Shown here one piece after another: positions 1-9,354 of a stretch of DNA of 64,000 bases. The position numbers and the translations under genes were made by a program. The stretch spans positions 28,897,001 to 28,961,000 of the forward strand of contig NC_091972.1 of the NCBI RefSeq assembly GCF_036711975.1, read 5' to 3'. Each line of letters begins with the position of its first letter. Positions within the stretch are counted from its first letter, which is position 1. The notes under the pieces are model-generated. The model was not told the origin of the DNA, ran no database searches, and was given only the letters and a program-made list of their open reading frames with translations. This DNA is from Onthophagus taurus. Taxonomy: Eukaryota; Arthropoda; Insecta; Coleoptera; Scarabaeidae.

Positions 1-1
1 A

Positions 2-2020
2 ATGACGACAACTAAAACCTATGTATCATCCCCTCTACTCCTCTTCTTCTGCATAATAACACTCGCCGATTCTACAAGTTTCCAAACAACTGAGATACCA
101 AACAACTCTGGTATATTCTATCAAAACATTGGAAACGCCAAAATATCTAGCGATCAATTTACTTTGATATCTTTTTCTAACATATCATTCATTCAGCGAA
201 AAGTAAAATTTGTCGAAAATATAGAAGCAAACTTAATTCAATTATGTGCTAAAATTCCAGACGCGATGTCTTGTCAAGAACCTCTCAAACTAATGAAAAT
301 CCAAATTCCCCAGATCAAATCAAAATTCGAGACCGTTACACATTTAGTCGGTCACCAAAATTCGAATCAAAATCGAAAACGCCGCGGATTGTTTAACGGA
401 GTATCTTATGCATTCAACTGGCTTTTCGGTACACCCGATGCTTCCGATGCGAAATATTATTCCGACTCTATTAAAGGGTTAACTAAACAAAATCACGATA
501 TTCAGTCGTTAATGAGACAACAAATTCATATCCTTTCAGATGCCATTAGCAGTTATAATAACTCAGCCCAATTGTTACAAACCAATGAAGACGTAATCAA
601 TTCCAATATAAAGAAAATTAATAAAATCAACGATAAAACCAATAATATGATCGAAACCTTATCAAAGAAACAAATAATTTTAAAACACATGTCTCTTTTA
701 ACCGAAATGATTTCTGAGCTCAACGAAGAGACAGATGTTCAAATCTCCACAATATTATTTGCTAGACAAAACGTCATTCACCCTTCAATTATCACTCCTA
801 TTAATCTCCGTAAGGAACTTTTAAAAATTAAACTCAGAAGTAATACAGAATTCCCTATTCCTTTGAACGACATACAAAACGTTTATAGGTACTTTTCTAT
901 TTGCGAATTAACCGTTTTTTACGACAACGAAATTCTTATCTATGCCATTAAAATACCTCTAGTTAACGATCAATTATTCAATTTATATCATTTAATCCCC
1001 TTTCCTGCACACTACACAAATACTACTGTTTATTCCTACATCGATCCCCTCTATCCATTCTTATTGTTGAGTACCACTAGGATGCAATATAGTCGATTGA
1101 AAGATTTATCAGCTTGTAAGAAGATCTCCGATGAAGACTATTTATGCTCGAAGGCAACTACATTTTCAACCGCAGAACGACCCGTCTGCGAAACAAAATT
1201 AAAGATCAATCCTAAAGGCATAATACCAGATGATTGTCCAACAAGAACACTGAGTGCAGAAATGGAAATTTGGCATTCGTTATCACCAAATTCTTGGTTA
1301 TACGTAATTTCGACGAAAACCAGCGTAACGATAAGTTGCGACACGTACAACTCTAAAATCACCGACATTGACCTACATGGTTCTGGTATTTTCCAACTCA
1401 ACGCAGGATGTAAGGCTTACACCTTCTCTGCAATATTATATTCAACGACAAACCAATCTTCAAATTATACCAATTATATACCATCCTTGGATATCACCAC
1501 GGATGATTGCTGCGTTAAAACCCAAGAATTCCTTAAAACCGAAAAATTGGAGTTAGAACCGCTAAAACTGCACAACTTAAATTTAAACGAACTACGTCAC
1601 TCCCAACACAAATTGGACCAGTTCGATAGAATTCTAAAGGAAAATATGGAAAGTTCTTATTTCAATCAGACGATATCTTGGATGTCTACCACCGTTGCAA
1701 CAATGTTATTAATAATTTGTGCAATAATCCTACTGTGTTGCTGTTGCAAGTGCTCGTGGTTACCCATAATAGGGCGTTTCTTTCCTAAACATCCCCAGTA
1801 CTGTGGATTACCGAACGTGTGCATCACTAATCACAACGAACGTTTTGAGTTAACCGATCGTCAACTTGCAGAATTTAACTCTTTAAGACTAAGACATTTA
1901 GAAGAAGAAGACGACGAAAACCTTCGTCGAGCAAGAGTAGAAGTTCCACGATTACACCCCAATGCATCTTCACCCATGATCCGCCCTAGGAAATCATTGG
2001 AGGGCCGATTTAAAATTTAA
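2..2020 (+). CDS. env: Envelope glycoprotein of a gypsy/errantivirus-like LTR element
   Basis: An open frame of 672 aa with the layout of an insect errantivirus Env (baculovirus F-protein type). It has a hydrophobic N-terminal signal (about residues 10-24) and a basic furin-type site RKRR at 125-128, followed at once by a hydrophobic Gly/Phe-rich stretch suited to a fusion peptide. A long Asn/Lys-rich helical region and several NxS/T sites follow. A membrane span at about 560-583 runs into a Cys cluster, and the cytoplasmic tail is about 88 residues. In this family Env is made from a spliced mRNA and would mediate membrane fusion. The window begins at the ORF, so the true start and the upstream gag-pol are out of view. 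The ORF is unbroken, suggesting a fairly young copy. A polypurine tract and LTR follow. Family assignment rests on architecture, not on a search. Confidence 0.85.
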   Translation: MTTTKTYVSSPLLLFFCIITLADSTSFQTTEIPNNSGIFYQNIGNAKISSDQFTLISFSNISFIQRKVKFVENIEANLIQLCAKIPDAMSCQEPLKLMKIQIPQIKSKFETVTHLVGHQNSNQNRKRRGLFNGVSYAFNWLFGTPDASDAKYYSDSIKGLTKQNHDIQSLMRQQIHILSDAISSYNNSAQLLQTNEDVINSNIKKINKINDKTNNMIETLSKKQIILKHMSLLTEMISELNEETDVQISTILFARQNVIHPSIITPINLRKELLKIKLRSNTEFPIPLNDIQNVYRYFSICELTVFYDNEILIYAIKIPLVNDQLFNLYHLIPFPAHYTNTTVYSYIDPLYPFLLLSTTRMQYSRLKDLSACKKISDEDYLCSKATTFSTAERPVCETKLKINPKGIIPDDCPTRTLSAEMEIWHSLSPNSWLYVISTKTSVTISCDTYNSKITDIDLHGSGIFQLNAGCKAYTFSAILYSTTNQSSNYTNYIPSLDITTDDCCVKTQEFLKTEKLELEPLKLHNLNLNELRHSQHKLDQFDRILKENMESSYFNQTISWMSTTVATMLLIICAIILLCCCCKCSWLPIIGRFFPKHPQYCGLPNVCITNHNERFELTDRQLAEFNSLRLRHLEEEDDENLRRARVEVPRLHPNASSPMIRPRKSLEGRFKI

Positions 2021-2187
2021 ATAACCTTAATAAACCTTAAACTGATCATTTCCAATTTTATTTCAATTAGCTCATCTTATATAGATTATTCTTGTGAAAT
2101 TATATTGTTATTAGTCAATAAGTTGTTTTTGTTAGATTAAGTGACCTAATTTTGATGAAGACAAATAATAAAATCATCAAAATTCTT

Positions 2188-2198
2188 AAAGGGGGAGG
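2188..2198 (+). other. Polypurine tract of the env-bearing LTR element
   Basis: A purine run (AAAGGGGGAGG) directly before TGTTAGATACC, which opens the LTR. It would prime plus-strand DNA synthesis and confirms that env at 2-2020 belongs to this element. Confidence 0.7.
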
Positions 2199-2600
2199 TG
2201 TTAGATACCAATGTAACAGGAAGCTTTATTCCTAATCAATTCTAACCCTCATTACCCTAACGAAGTATTTTCGACCACGAAAATACGATAAGAACTGGAG
2301 AGCGAACAACAGGATGTGTGTGCGACTAGATTATTTTTGCCCCTAGTTCATTTGCGCGGGTTGACCACCGAAAATGCGATAAGGTCGTATATATAAACTC
2401 TCGATTCCAAAAGCTCCCTCTCTTATTCTCTTATTTTCTTCGACTTCAACACAGTTAACAACTATCTTTTACTCGTCGCACATCTCCTGAATTCGTTCTT
2501 CAATCATCAAATTACCAAAGTGTAAGAAGACAATAAAGTAAGAATTAAGCTTTACCGATTGTTGTGTTTTACCATCTACATCCTGACAAAAACTTCGTGT
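2199..2600 (+). repeat. 3' LTR of the env-bearing element (right end uncertain)
   Basis: It starts TGTTAG just after the polypurine tract. A TATA box (GTATATATAAAC, about 2388-2399) and a later AATAAA signal (about 2534) give the expected promoter then poly(A) order. The right end cannot be fixed without the 5' LTR, so the end given is approximate. From about 2600 to 3090 I see only AT-rich DNA with no supportable gene. Confidence 0.6.
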
Positions 2601-3089
2601 TGCCAAACACGTAGAAAAAACTGGCTGGTGTCACGACACCACACCGCCAATGTCGATCGTTACGCATTTACTCGTCATTCGTTCATTGCGATTAGTTCTT
2701 AGGTTAATATGGTCAATATGATACCAATTATGTATATCAAATCTAATTTCTATTATTCTATACTAATAGTAGTAGATCACTATGGTTCATATGCATATAT
2801 TTTTCCTTTCACTCGCTTTATCATATCTAAGTGGTGAAAACATATTTAGTCCTGGTTAATGTCATTAAGTGTTGTGTTTTATATTGATTATGTTTTAGCT
2901 TATTGACGAAACTTGTTTTGACCGTTATTAATATCATTTTAATTCAATGGATTATTTGGAGTTGCTTGCTTAGAGAAGAATGTCAGAAAAGATGAAGCAG
3001 ATACTGCGATTTGTCCCGCAAAAATGTTTTAAAGACGTTTTAAAATCAACGTATTTAGGTTAATTGGGTGACAATATCGATTAAACATG

Positions 3090-3260
3090 AAGGCGAGTTA
3101 TCATCTCAAATAATTGTTGTAAATGAAGATAATGTTCTTCTTCATTGCGACTGGCTACTAGAATATCGTCTAGATATACAAAAAGGAAATTTAAGCCAGA
3201 AAGAACTTCGAATTGCATATCATTTCGGTGGTAAATGAGAGGCTGAAGTCCGATTGAAAA
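3090..3260 (-). pseudogene. Gypsy reverse transcriptase fragment
   Basis: The minus strand reads through the RT core, including the catalytic FVYLDD box with ILVASR after it and a NEEEH segment. It resembles the pol of the LTR element at 40064-44489 ([16 protein letters not shown]). Only about 50 codons remain and the flanks show no coherent frame, so it is a relic. Confidence 0.65.
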
Positions 3261-3509
3261 CTACGTAAAAAGGAACGACCGTTATCACAGTCGTTACAAT
3301 GTAGAAGCTTTCGGAAATAATTATATAATAATATTCCTTTATTACCCAACAGGCATAGCCCAAAAAAGGATAACAATATATATTCAATAATGTATAATAC
3401 AATAATATGTATCTGTATGTGAGAAAAAAAAACAAAAATTCAGGAAATTAACAATTGACCAAATTATAAAGAAAATAAAAACCAAATAAGTGAATTTACA
3501 TGCAGGTGA

Positions 3510-4974
3510 TCACTGACTGTCTGGAATCCTGTTGCCCACTTTACAGAGAGTGTATGTTGGCGCCCGTCTCATAATGTTTGTCTTGACATAAGGAATGACG
3601 AATACGCAGCTATTTCTTGAGTTACTCCTTGGAACAACAAACCCTAGTCGGTCAAGAATGAAAGAGCAATCGATGTTATATTCGATAAGCTTTTGTAGAA
3701 ACTTTTCATAAAACGCATTTCTTCTGTCCGTCAAGGAAACCATATTGTGTCGCGCAAGCAAATCATTTTGTGGTATACCTCGCTCAGGGTAAATTCCATC
3801 AGATTTGTAAGAAAGAAATTTTAAGAATCTACGATGGACTCGATCAAGGTTTAAGAACTCATACGCATATAAGGGACTCCAAGTCAGGCATGCGTATTCT
3901 AACTAATTCAGAACGTAAGCACAATACAAGGTCTTTAATAAGCTGACACTTGTGAAATATTTAGACATACGCATCGCAAAACCTAGGGACCTAAAGGCCT
4001 CCGAACACACTATTGATATGTGTTTTAAAATTAAGACTTGCATCAAAGAGGACCCCCAAATCCGTGTACTTCTCAATACGACTTAATGTGCTGGCAGCAC
4101 TTAGTGTTTAAGTTGTGCTGCAGCTTATCTGCATCTGCCTCCGATGAGACTTAGGCAAAGATCTTGATATCATCAGCATACCCGTTTTATTACCCCATTT
4201 ATGAAAAGAACAAATAATAGAGGGCCCAAATTTGATCCCTGTGGATCCCTGAGGTAAGAGTGAACGAAAGAGCTCAATTTATGCAAGAGAATTCTATGGT
4301 CAATCAGATCAAAGGCTATGGATAGATCAGTGTATACAACATCCACTTGCCCACGTCTATCCAAGGTGCTACAGATAAACTCGGAAATCGTATCCAAGTT
4401 GGTAATTGTAGAGCGATCGGAAACAAAACCATGCTGGGAAGCTGACACAAAGGGGCGTGTGCCGGTGTACATAAAAGAATATAATAACTTTTCAAATAGT
4501 TTAGCAAAATTAGAAATTATCGAAATTGGTCTATAGTTTGAGAGGGACGTACGATCATCCTTTTTATAAACAGGCACAAGTCTTGATCGTTTCCATCGTG
4601 CAGGAAATTTACAGGAGGTAATGGACAAGTTAATAATAAATTTAAGAGGGCAAGCAAATATATAACGGCAGTCTCTGACCATAAAACTGGACAACAAATC
4701 ATCTCCAGCAGTATGCTGATAACCTCCTTAGTCGCTTAAATTCGTTAAATACAAATTTTTTTGTTTTGATCAATTTTTTGTGATAAAATTTTTTAATATT
4801 AATATGTCTCTTTATTTCCGGCGAAAACCACGGTGGGTAAGAATTATTAGATTTGGTTTTAATAGTGACATGTGTATTACTTACGGAGTAAATGGCATCA
4901 TAGAAGGCATCCAAAGCCTCATTGACATCGGTATGGGAAAGCAAAAAACCAATCATACTTAAAGAAGTGATCAT
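3510..4974 (-). pseudogene. Jockey-type non-LTR ORF2 relic (family A)
   Basis: Three separated minus-strand pieces in gene order. 4974-4699 is the linker after the endonuclease (a PPWF motif and Lys-rich helices). 4697-4173 is the first half of the RT (KRSRLVPVYKK, NYRPISIISN, a QHGF segment, then the finger/palm region). 3761-3510 is the ORF2 C-terminus with a DRRN motif and the Arg/Ser-rich end of such proteins. The YADD core and much of the thumb are lost, and frames shift between the pieces. Related pieces lie at 20930-21560 and 27003-27741. It is an old, dead copy. Confidence 0.75.
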
Positions 4975-4979
4975 ATAAT

Positions 4980-5785
4980 GCAGAGTAATTTTTTAGTTTT
5001 CCCTGCATATTCCTACTGCAGGGAAAACAATTTAAAAAGTCAGGGTTAAGCCTGGCAAGTTGGTCTCCCGGCATTAACACAACAAACTAACAAAATTCAT
5101 GTTAAAGTTATTGAAATTGAATTAATGAAAAATAAAATTACACCGCAACAACTAAACAATACAATTCGGCAAAGACCACGTGAAAAGTTAAAAAAAATTC
5201 TATCTTACAAATATATCAAACCCTCCTAAAACTTCAGAGAAAATTTAAGTACAATGGGAATAATCTGTTGGTTTTGCAAAGAACCGGTCTTATTGAGGAG
5301 GAGGTTGTCCATGCAACGTCACCATGCATTAAGTATGATGACGACAGACCTGCGTTTCCTCCTCCACCCAACTACTGAATCCACTTCCAAGGCAACCCAC
5401 CAAAAACTAGGGCTACATAATCGAACACAGCTCCTGCCGCCAACCAGTACAAATCATTCATATGGAATTATGGCTGTCATCCATAATCCTATTCAACTCT
5501 CCTTTACCTTCTGTCTCTCTCTTCTCCTCCCATTCGAACACTCTTGCAAGGTATGCTGCAGGCTGTCCTCACTGACCTCACACACCACCCATCCATCCGT
5601 CTGTCCTTCATAAACCTATAGACCACTCTACCCTCCTATCTCACGTCCCTTGACCCTTACCACCTTACCCGCTCTCCTCATCCCTACATCATCTCGAAAC
5701 TCTCATCCCAATTCCACTATCCTACCCATTTTCTTCGCCCTCTTAAATACTTTCATAACGCCATTCAACTCTACACTTCTTCTCT
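4980..5785. other. No supportable gene
   Basis: AT-rich to 5250, then pyrimidine-rich plus-strand DNA. The frames here (for example 5254-5613) are low-complexity Ser/Thr/Leu/Pro translations with no family features. Confidence 0.5.
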
Positions 5786-5787
5786 TA

Positions 5788-6180
5788 CTCATTATCAACG
5801 ACTCTACCGTTGTCATATTGTCGTTACACACCATTAAAGGGTAAAGCCATGGAGTCGTTAACGAAAAAGGCGCAGATTCAGAAGTCGAAACCACCAACTC
5901 ATCCACCGACATCAGAAATGGTTAACGGCGATATTAAGAATCTAGGTGAGCGCGGCGGTTCATCATTGTAAGCAATCAAAAAGTACATAAAAAAATTCTT
6001 GAAAGCCGCCACCGTTTCGAGTGTTCTTATCCAGACCAAGGGCAAGGGAGCGTGGGAGCACTACAGATATCAAAGAAAAGGGGACAACAAAAGCAACATC
6101 AAAAGCGATAGACACCCCCAAAGGTCCGACGAAAAAGCAAAAAAAAATCCTAGGGCATTTAAGCTTTTCAATGTGTGCAA
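5788..6180 (+). pseudogene. H1: Linker histone H1 pseudogene
   Basis: From the ATG at 5849 the frame gives a Lys-rich leader and then the opening of the H1 winged-helix domain: PPTHPPTSEMV, an IKNL helix and ERGGSSL. A TAA stop follows where H1 normally continues (Q)AIKKYI. After the stop the same frame resumes with AIKKYI, and about 15 residues of the domain are missing before KKFLKAA. QTKGKGA follows, but a small frameshift is needed to reach the Lys/Thr-rich tail (GTTKATSKA, then TPKGPTKK). NDSTVV at about 5791, in another frame, resembles an insect H1 N-terminus. The internal stop, deletion and frameshifts make it non-functional. It lies about 2.3 kb from H3 and is the only H1-like sequence in the window. 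Confidence 0.85.
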
Positions 6181-6487
6181 AGACAGTTTACCAGTGATGT
6201 GGCGCTCTAACGCTAAAGCATGGATAACTCGCGATGTGTTGTCATTCTCGATCATGCACCGGCACATTCACCAGATTTAGGAGCAGAATTGGAAGCAGAA
6301 TTTGGGTGGATTACGGTGACATAAGACTGTCACCTAAGACCTTCCTTGTACAACCCACGGATCAATTGGTAATAGCCAATTTCAAGAAAGTCTATATGAA
6401 ACACATTTACCGAAACACTTTCAAAATTCGAACGAATTCGACCGTATCGTTGGTCGATATACTAATGAATACATTATATTTTTATAT

Positions 6488-7874
6488 ACAGGTGTCCCGT
6501 GACTCGACCGACAAACTTATACCATATATTCCGGGTGTTATTACGATCAAAATAATATATGATATATCAACTATAGGTGAATCCGTCTTTATTTCGAAGA
6601 TATCGACGGTATTAAAAAAATTGACTGTTAGTCTTGACGATTTACCGTTTGACAAATTAATGATTTTTGTGGTGTCTTATTAATTTAAGCCATTATGTCG
6701 CATTTTGCTAATGCAGAATATGCTGATACGGTTTTCGTATATGGTTTTTGCAATGGAAGTGGACATGCTGCAGCTGCGAAGCACCTTAGGCGATACCCCG
6801 ATCTCATTGTGCCTCACCACACAAAATTTTCAAACGTTTTTCGTTACTTGAGAGAGACGGGATTATTCCCACGTTGTCGTATAGAAAGAGATGGAGATTG
6901 GCACGCTGAAGCAGTTTTAAATGCAGTTGAACGAAGTCCTACTACCAGTATTCCTGGAATATCTCATACAACGGGAATTGCTCAGACCAACGTATGGAGA
7001 ATTCTACACTATGATGGACTTTATCCCAATCGAGTACGGTATTGCCAGTGGTTACAAAATAATTTAGAGGTTATATCACACGTACTTTTTACGGATGAGG
7101 CCCAGTTACAAGGAATAGTATTAACAACAGATGTAATTCTTACATCTGGACTTATTAAAACCCACACGAAATAGTCGTTGTTAACTATGAATATCGTTTT
7201 TCCGTCAACGTGTGGTGCGGGTTGTTAAATAATCATCTTATTGGGCCTCATTTTTTTTTGAAGGACGTCTTAGTGACACTTACCTGCACTTTTTTGAAGA
7301 AGAATTGCCGAATTACATGGAAGATATTCCTCTAGAAGCTCGTCGTGGCATGTGGTTCTAGGAAGATGGGGTACCACCACATTTTGGGAGACAAGTCGCA
7401 CAAGTGAAGGTATTTCTTAATAAAAATTTTCCGAAATAGTGGATAGGACGAGGTGGTCCTGTACATTGGCCAGCTCGGTCACCGGACTTGTCGCCTCTAC
7501 ATTTTTTCTGCCTCAAATCTCGTGTGTATAGTCTAATCGTAAGCTAGATACACGCGAAAAGTTGATTGTCAGAATAGTTGAAGCTACTAATTCGCTAAAG
7601 AAGAATTGACGATAATTAACTGGCAACATTCTATGACACGAAGGATAGCTGCATGTTTAGAAAATGGCGTTTCTCATTTTGAACAGCCGCTGTAATTTTG
7701 TGTTAATTAGCTACCCATTCATAAATAAATAAATGAATAAATTTGCTTTAATCATTTTTATTTTTTTTATTTATTTTTATTTCGATATCCCCGAAACAAG
7801 GAGGAATTCACCTACATATATGACCCACAGAGTGTATGGTATAAGTTTGTCGGTCGAGTCACGGAACACTCTGT
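6488..7874 (+). mobile_element. TIR DNA transposon with decayed transposase
   Basis: Terminal inverted repeats frame this 1.39-kb unit. A 29-bp perfect repeat at 6497-6525 is matched in reverse at 7836-7864, and the outer ends are similar (ACAGG-TGTCCCG against ACAGAGTGTTCCG). Between them is a broken transposase (6695 to about 7510). I could not settle a clean target-site duplication. The TIR form and transposase type suggest the Tc1/mariner-IS630-like superfamily. Confidence 0.8.
6695..7510 (+). pseudogene. Transposase (DUF4817/mariner-like), broken
   Basis: The first 160 codons are open. An N-terminal helix-turn-helix region (FANAEYADTVFVYGFCNGSG, then a RRYPD segment and a YLRETG motif) is typical of insect DUF4817-containing transposases, followed by the first catalytic-strand motif FTDEAQ. 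Reading then shifts frame near 7150. The rest is recognisable in pieces: HEIVVVNYEYRFSVNVW, LPNYMEDIPLEARRGMWF with a stop, EDGVPPHF (usually QDGAPPH), a stop after NKNFP, and HWPARSPDLSPLHFF. At least one frameshift and two stops make it inactive. The family name rests on motif memory. Confidence 0.75.
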
Positions 7875-8460
7875 GATATGTGTATATTATTTTAATTATA
7901 ATATTAAAGGACTTCTGGATAAGCTACTATAATCAAGCTGTTCTACTGAAGAATAAGGCTTGGGCCGAGTTCACGGGAAGAACTCTAAACTCTGCGTAGA
8001 CGAAACTACTGCCGTCAGTTATGTCCGATGTACTTCATTTTCCATTAATTCTTATGGGATAATTCGGTTCGGAGTTCGTCGGTTTCTAAGGAACGGATTA
8101 CCGACGAACTCCGAAGCACCACTGTAACTGTAATCGTATTGCGAATCAGATACATACATATCTAACATTACAACCTTCGTTGTGATCATCAATATTTGAA
8201 TGCATATGGAAGCAAATTAAGTTTAAATTATTTAATTGAATTTATTTCATATAAATTAAAAAAGAAATTAATTTTTCTCGATTACATCTTAAGTTCACAT
8301 TGAATTCTTATTTAAAGGCCACCATAAAAATATTACACGCTATTACGTTTAGAAACTAGAAAATTTACATTATCTGAAGTCCATACTGAAACATCATTTT
8401 TGCTTTCATAAAATTCACAGACTTAAGAGAGCAAAACGAAAATTCTTTTTCATAAAACAA
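7875..8460. other. Intergenic spacer downstream of H3
   Basis: AT-rich spacer between the transposon and the H3 3' end. It holds the strong hairpin at 8070-8113 and nothing else I can name. Confidence 0.5.
8070..8113. repeat. Perfect 14-bp inverted repeat
   Basis: CGGAGTTCGTCGGT at 8070-8083 is repeated in reverse complement at 8100-8113 around a 16-nt loop. It lies about 350 bp downstream of the H3 stem-loop, is too far for mRNA 3' processing, and has no known role. Confidence 0.7.
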
Positions 8461-8466
8461 GTGATT

Positions 8467-8482
8467 GGTTCTGAAAAGAACC
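8467..8482 (-). terminator. Histone mRNA 3' stem-loop of H3
   Basis: On the minus strand GGTTCTTTTCAGAACC, a 6-bp stem with a 4-nt loop matching the replication-dependent histone consensus. It is 45 nt past the H3 stop and directs SLBP/U7-dependent 3' end formation in place of polyadenylation. Confidence 0.95.
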
Positions 8483-8527
8483 GGTCGTGTTGGGAAGGTA
8501 TGGTCGATTGATTGTAGATGATGCAAA

Positions 8528-8944
<417 letters not shown>

Positions 8945-9027
8945 TTATTATTTAACGGGATACGTACGACGATAAAGAAAGATCAGAGAGATATGTATGT
9001 AAATCGAACGGTATAGTTTGTCAAAGT

Positions 9028-9160
9028 AAACTGAGAGATCGCTCGGTTGAAGGCTGCTTTATAACGTGTTCGTGACTGCTTCGGATTGGTCGAGTCGTAG
9101 AATCGGTAGGCGTGTCCATTGCGCCACTATATAAGGGCGGGAAAAGTCCCGGAAACGGTA
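9028..9160. promoter_or_regulatory. Divergent H3/H4 promoter region
   Basis: Two back-to-back TATA boxes: TTATAAA on the minus strand (9064-9058) for H3 and TATATAAG on the plus strand (9128-9135) for H4. The region between holds the shared upstream sequence. The predicted H4 start, about 31 bp after the first T of its TATA, falls at about 9159, inside the 12-bp sequence CCGGAAACGGTA (9149-9160) duplicated by the retrotransposon insertion. The H4 core promoter is therefore cut from the H4 coding region by 5 kb. Confidence 0.8.
9149..9160 (+). repeat. Left target-site duplication of HJ copy 1
   Basis: CCGGAAACGGTA, repeated exactly at 14144-14155 just after the 3' tail. It begins 21 bp downstream of the first T of the H4 TATA box. 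Confidence 0.9.
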
Positions 9161-9354
9161 AAACGGAAGAGAGCAACATCGCCTGGAGAGAAGTTGAAGA
9201 ATTCGTCCGACCTGTTGCGTGAGCGAAGGAAGGGTGAAGGTTCATTTTCGACCTCGTCAAAGGCGTAATCCAGAGCAGATAAGTTTCTTTTGAAATTAAG
9301 AGCGCCCTTTTTAGGGTTGGGTTGGGTTTTCCAAACCGTTTTGAGGTGGCAGAA

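Noticed and set aside
5254-5613. 119-codon ORF upstream of the H1 pseudogene
   Set aside because: Pyrimidine-rich low-complexity sequence translating as Ser/Thr/Leu/Pro runs; no domain or start context.
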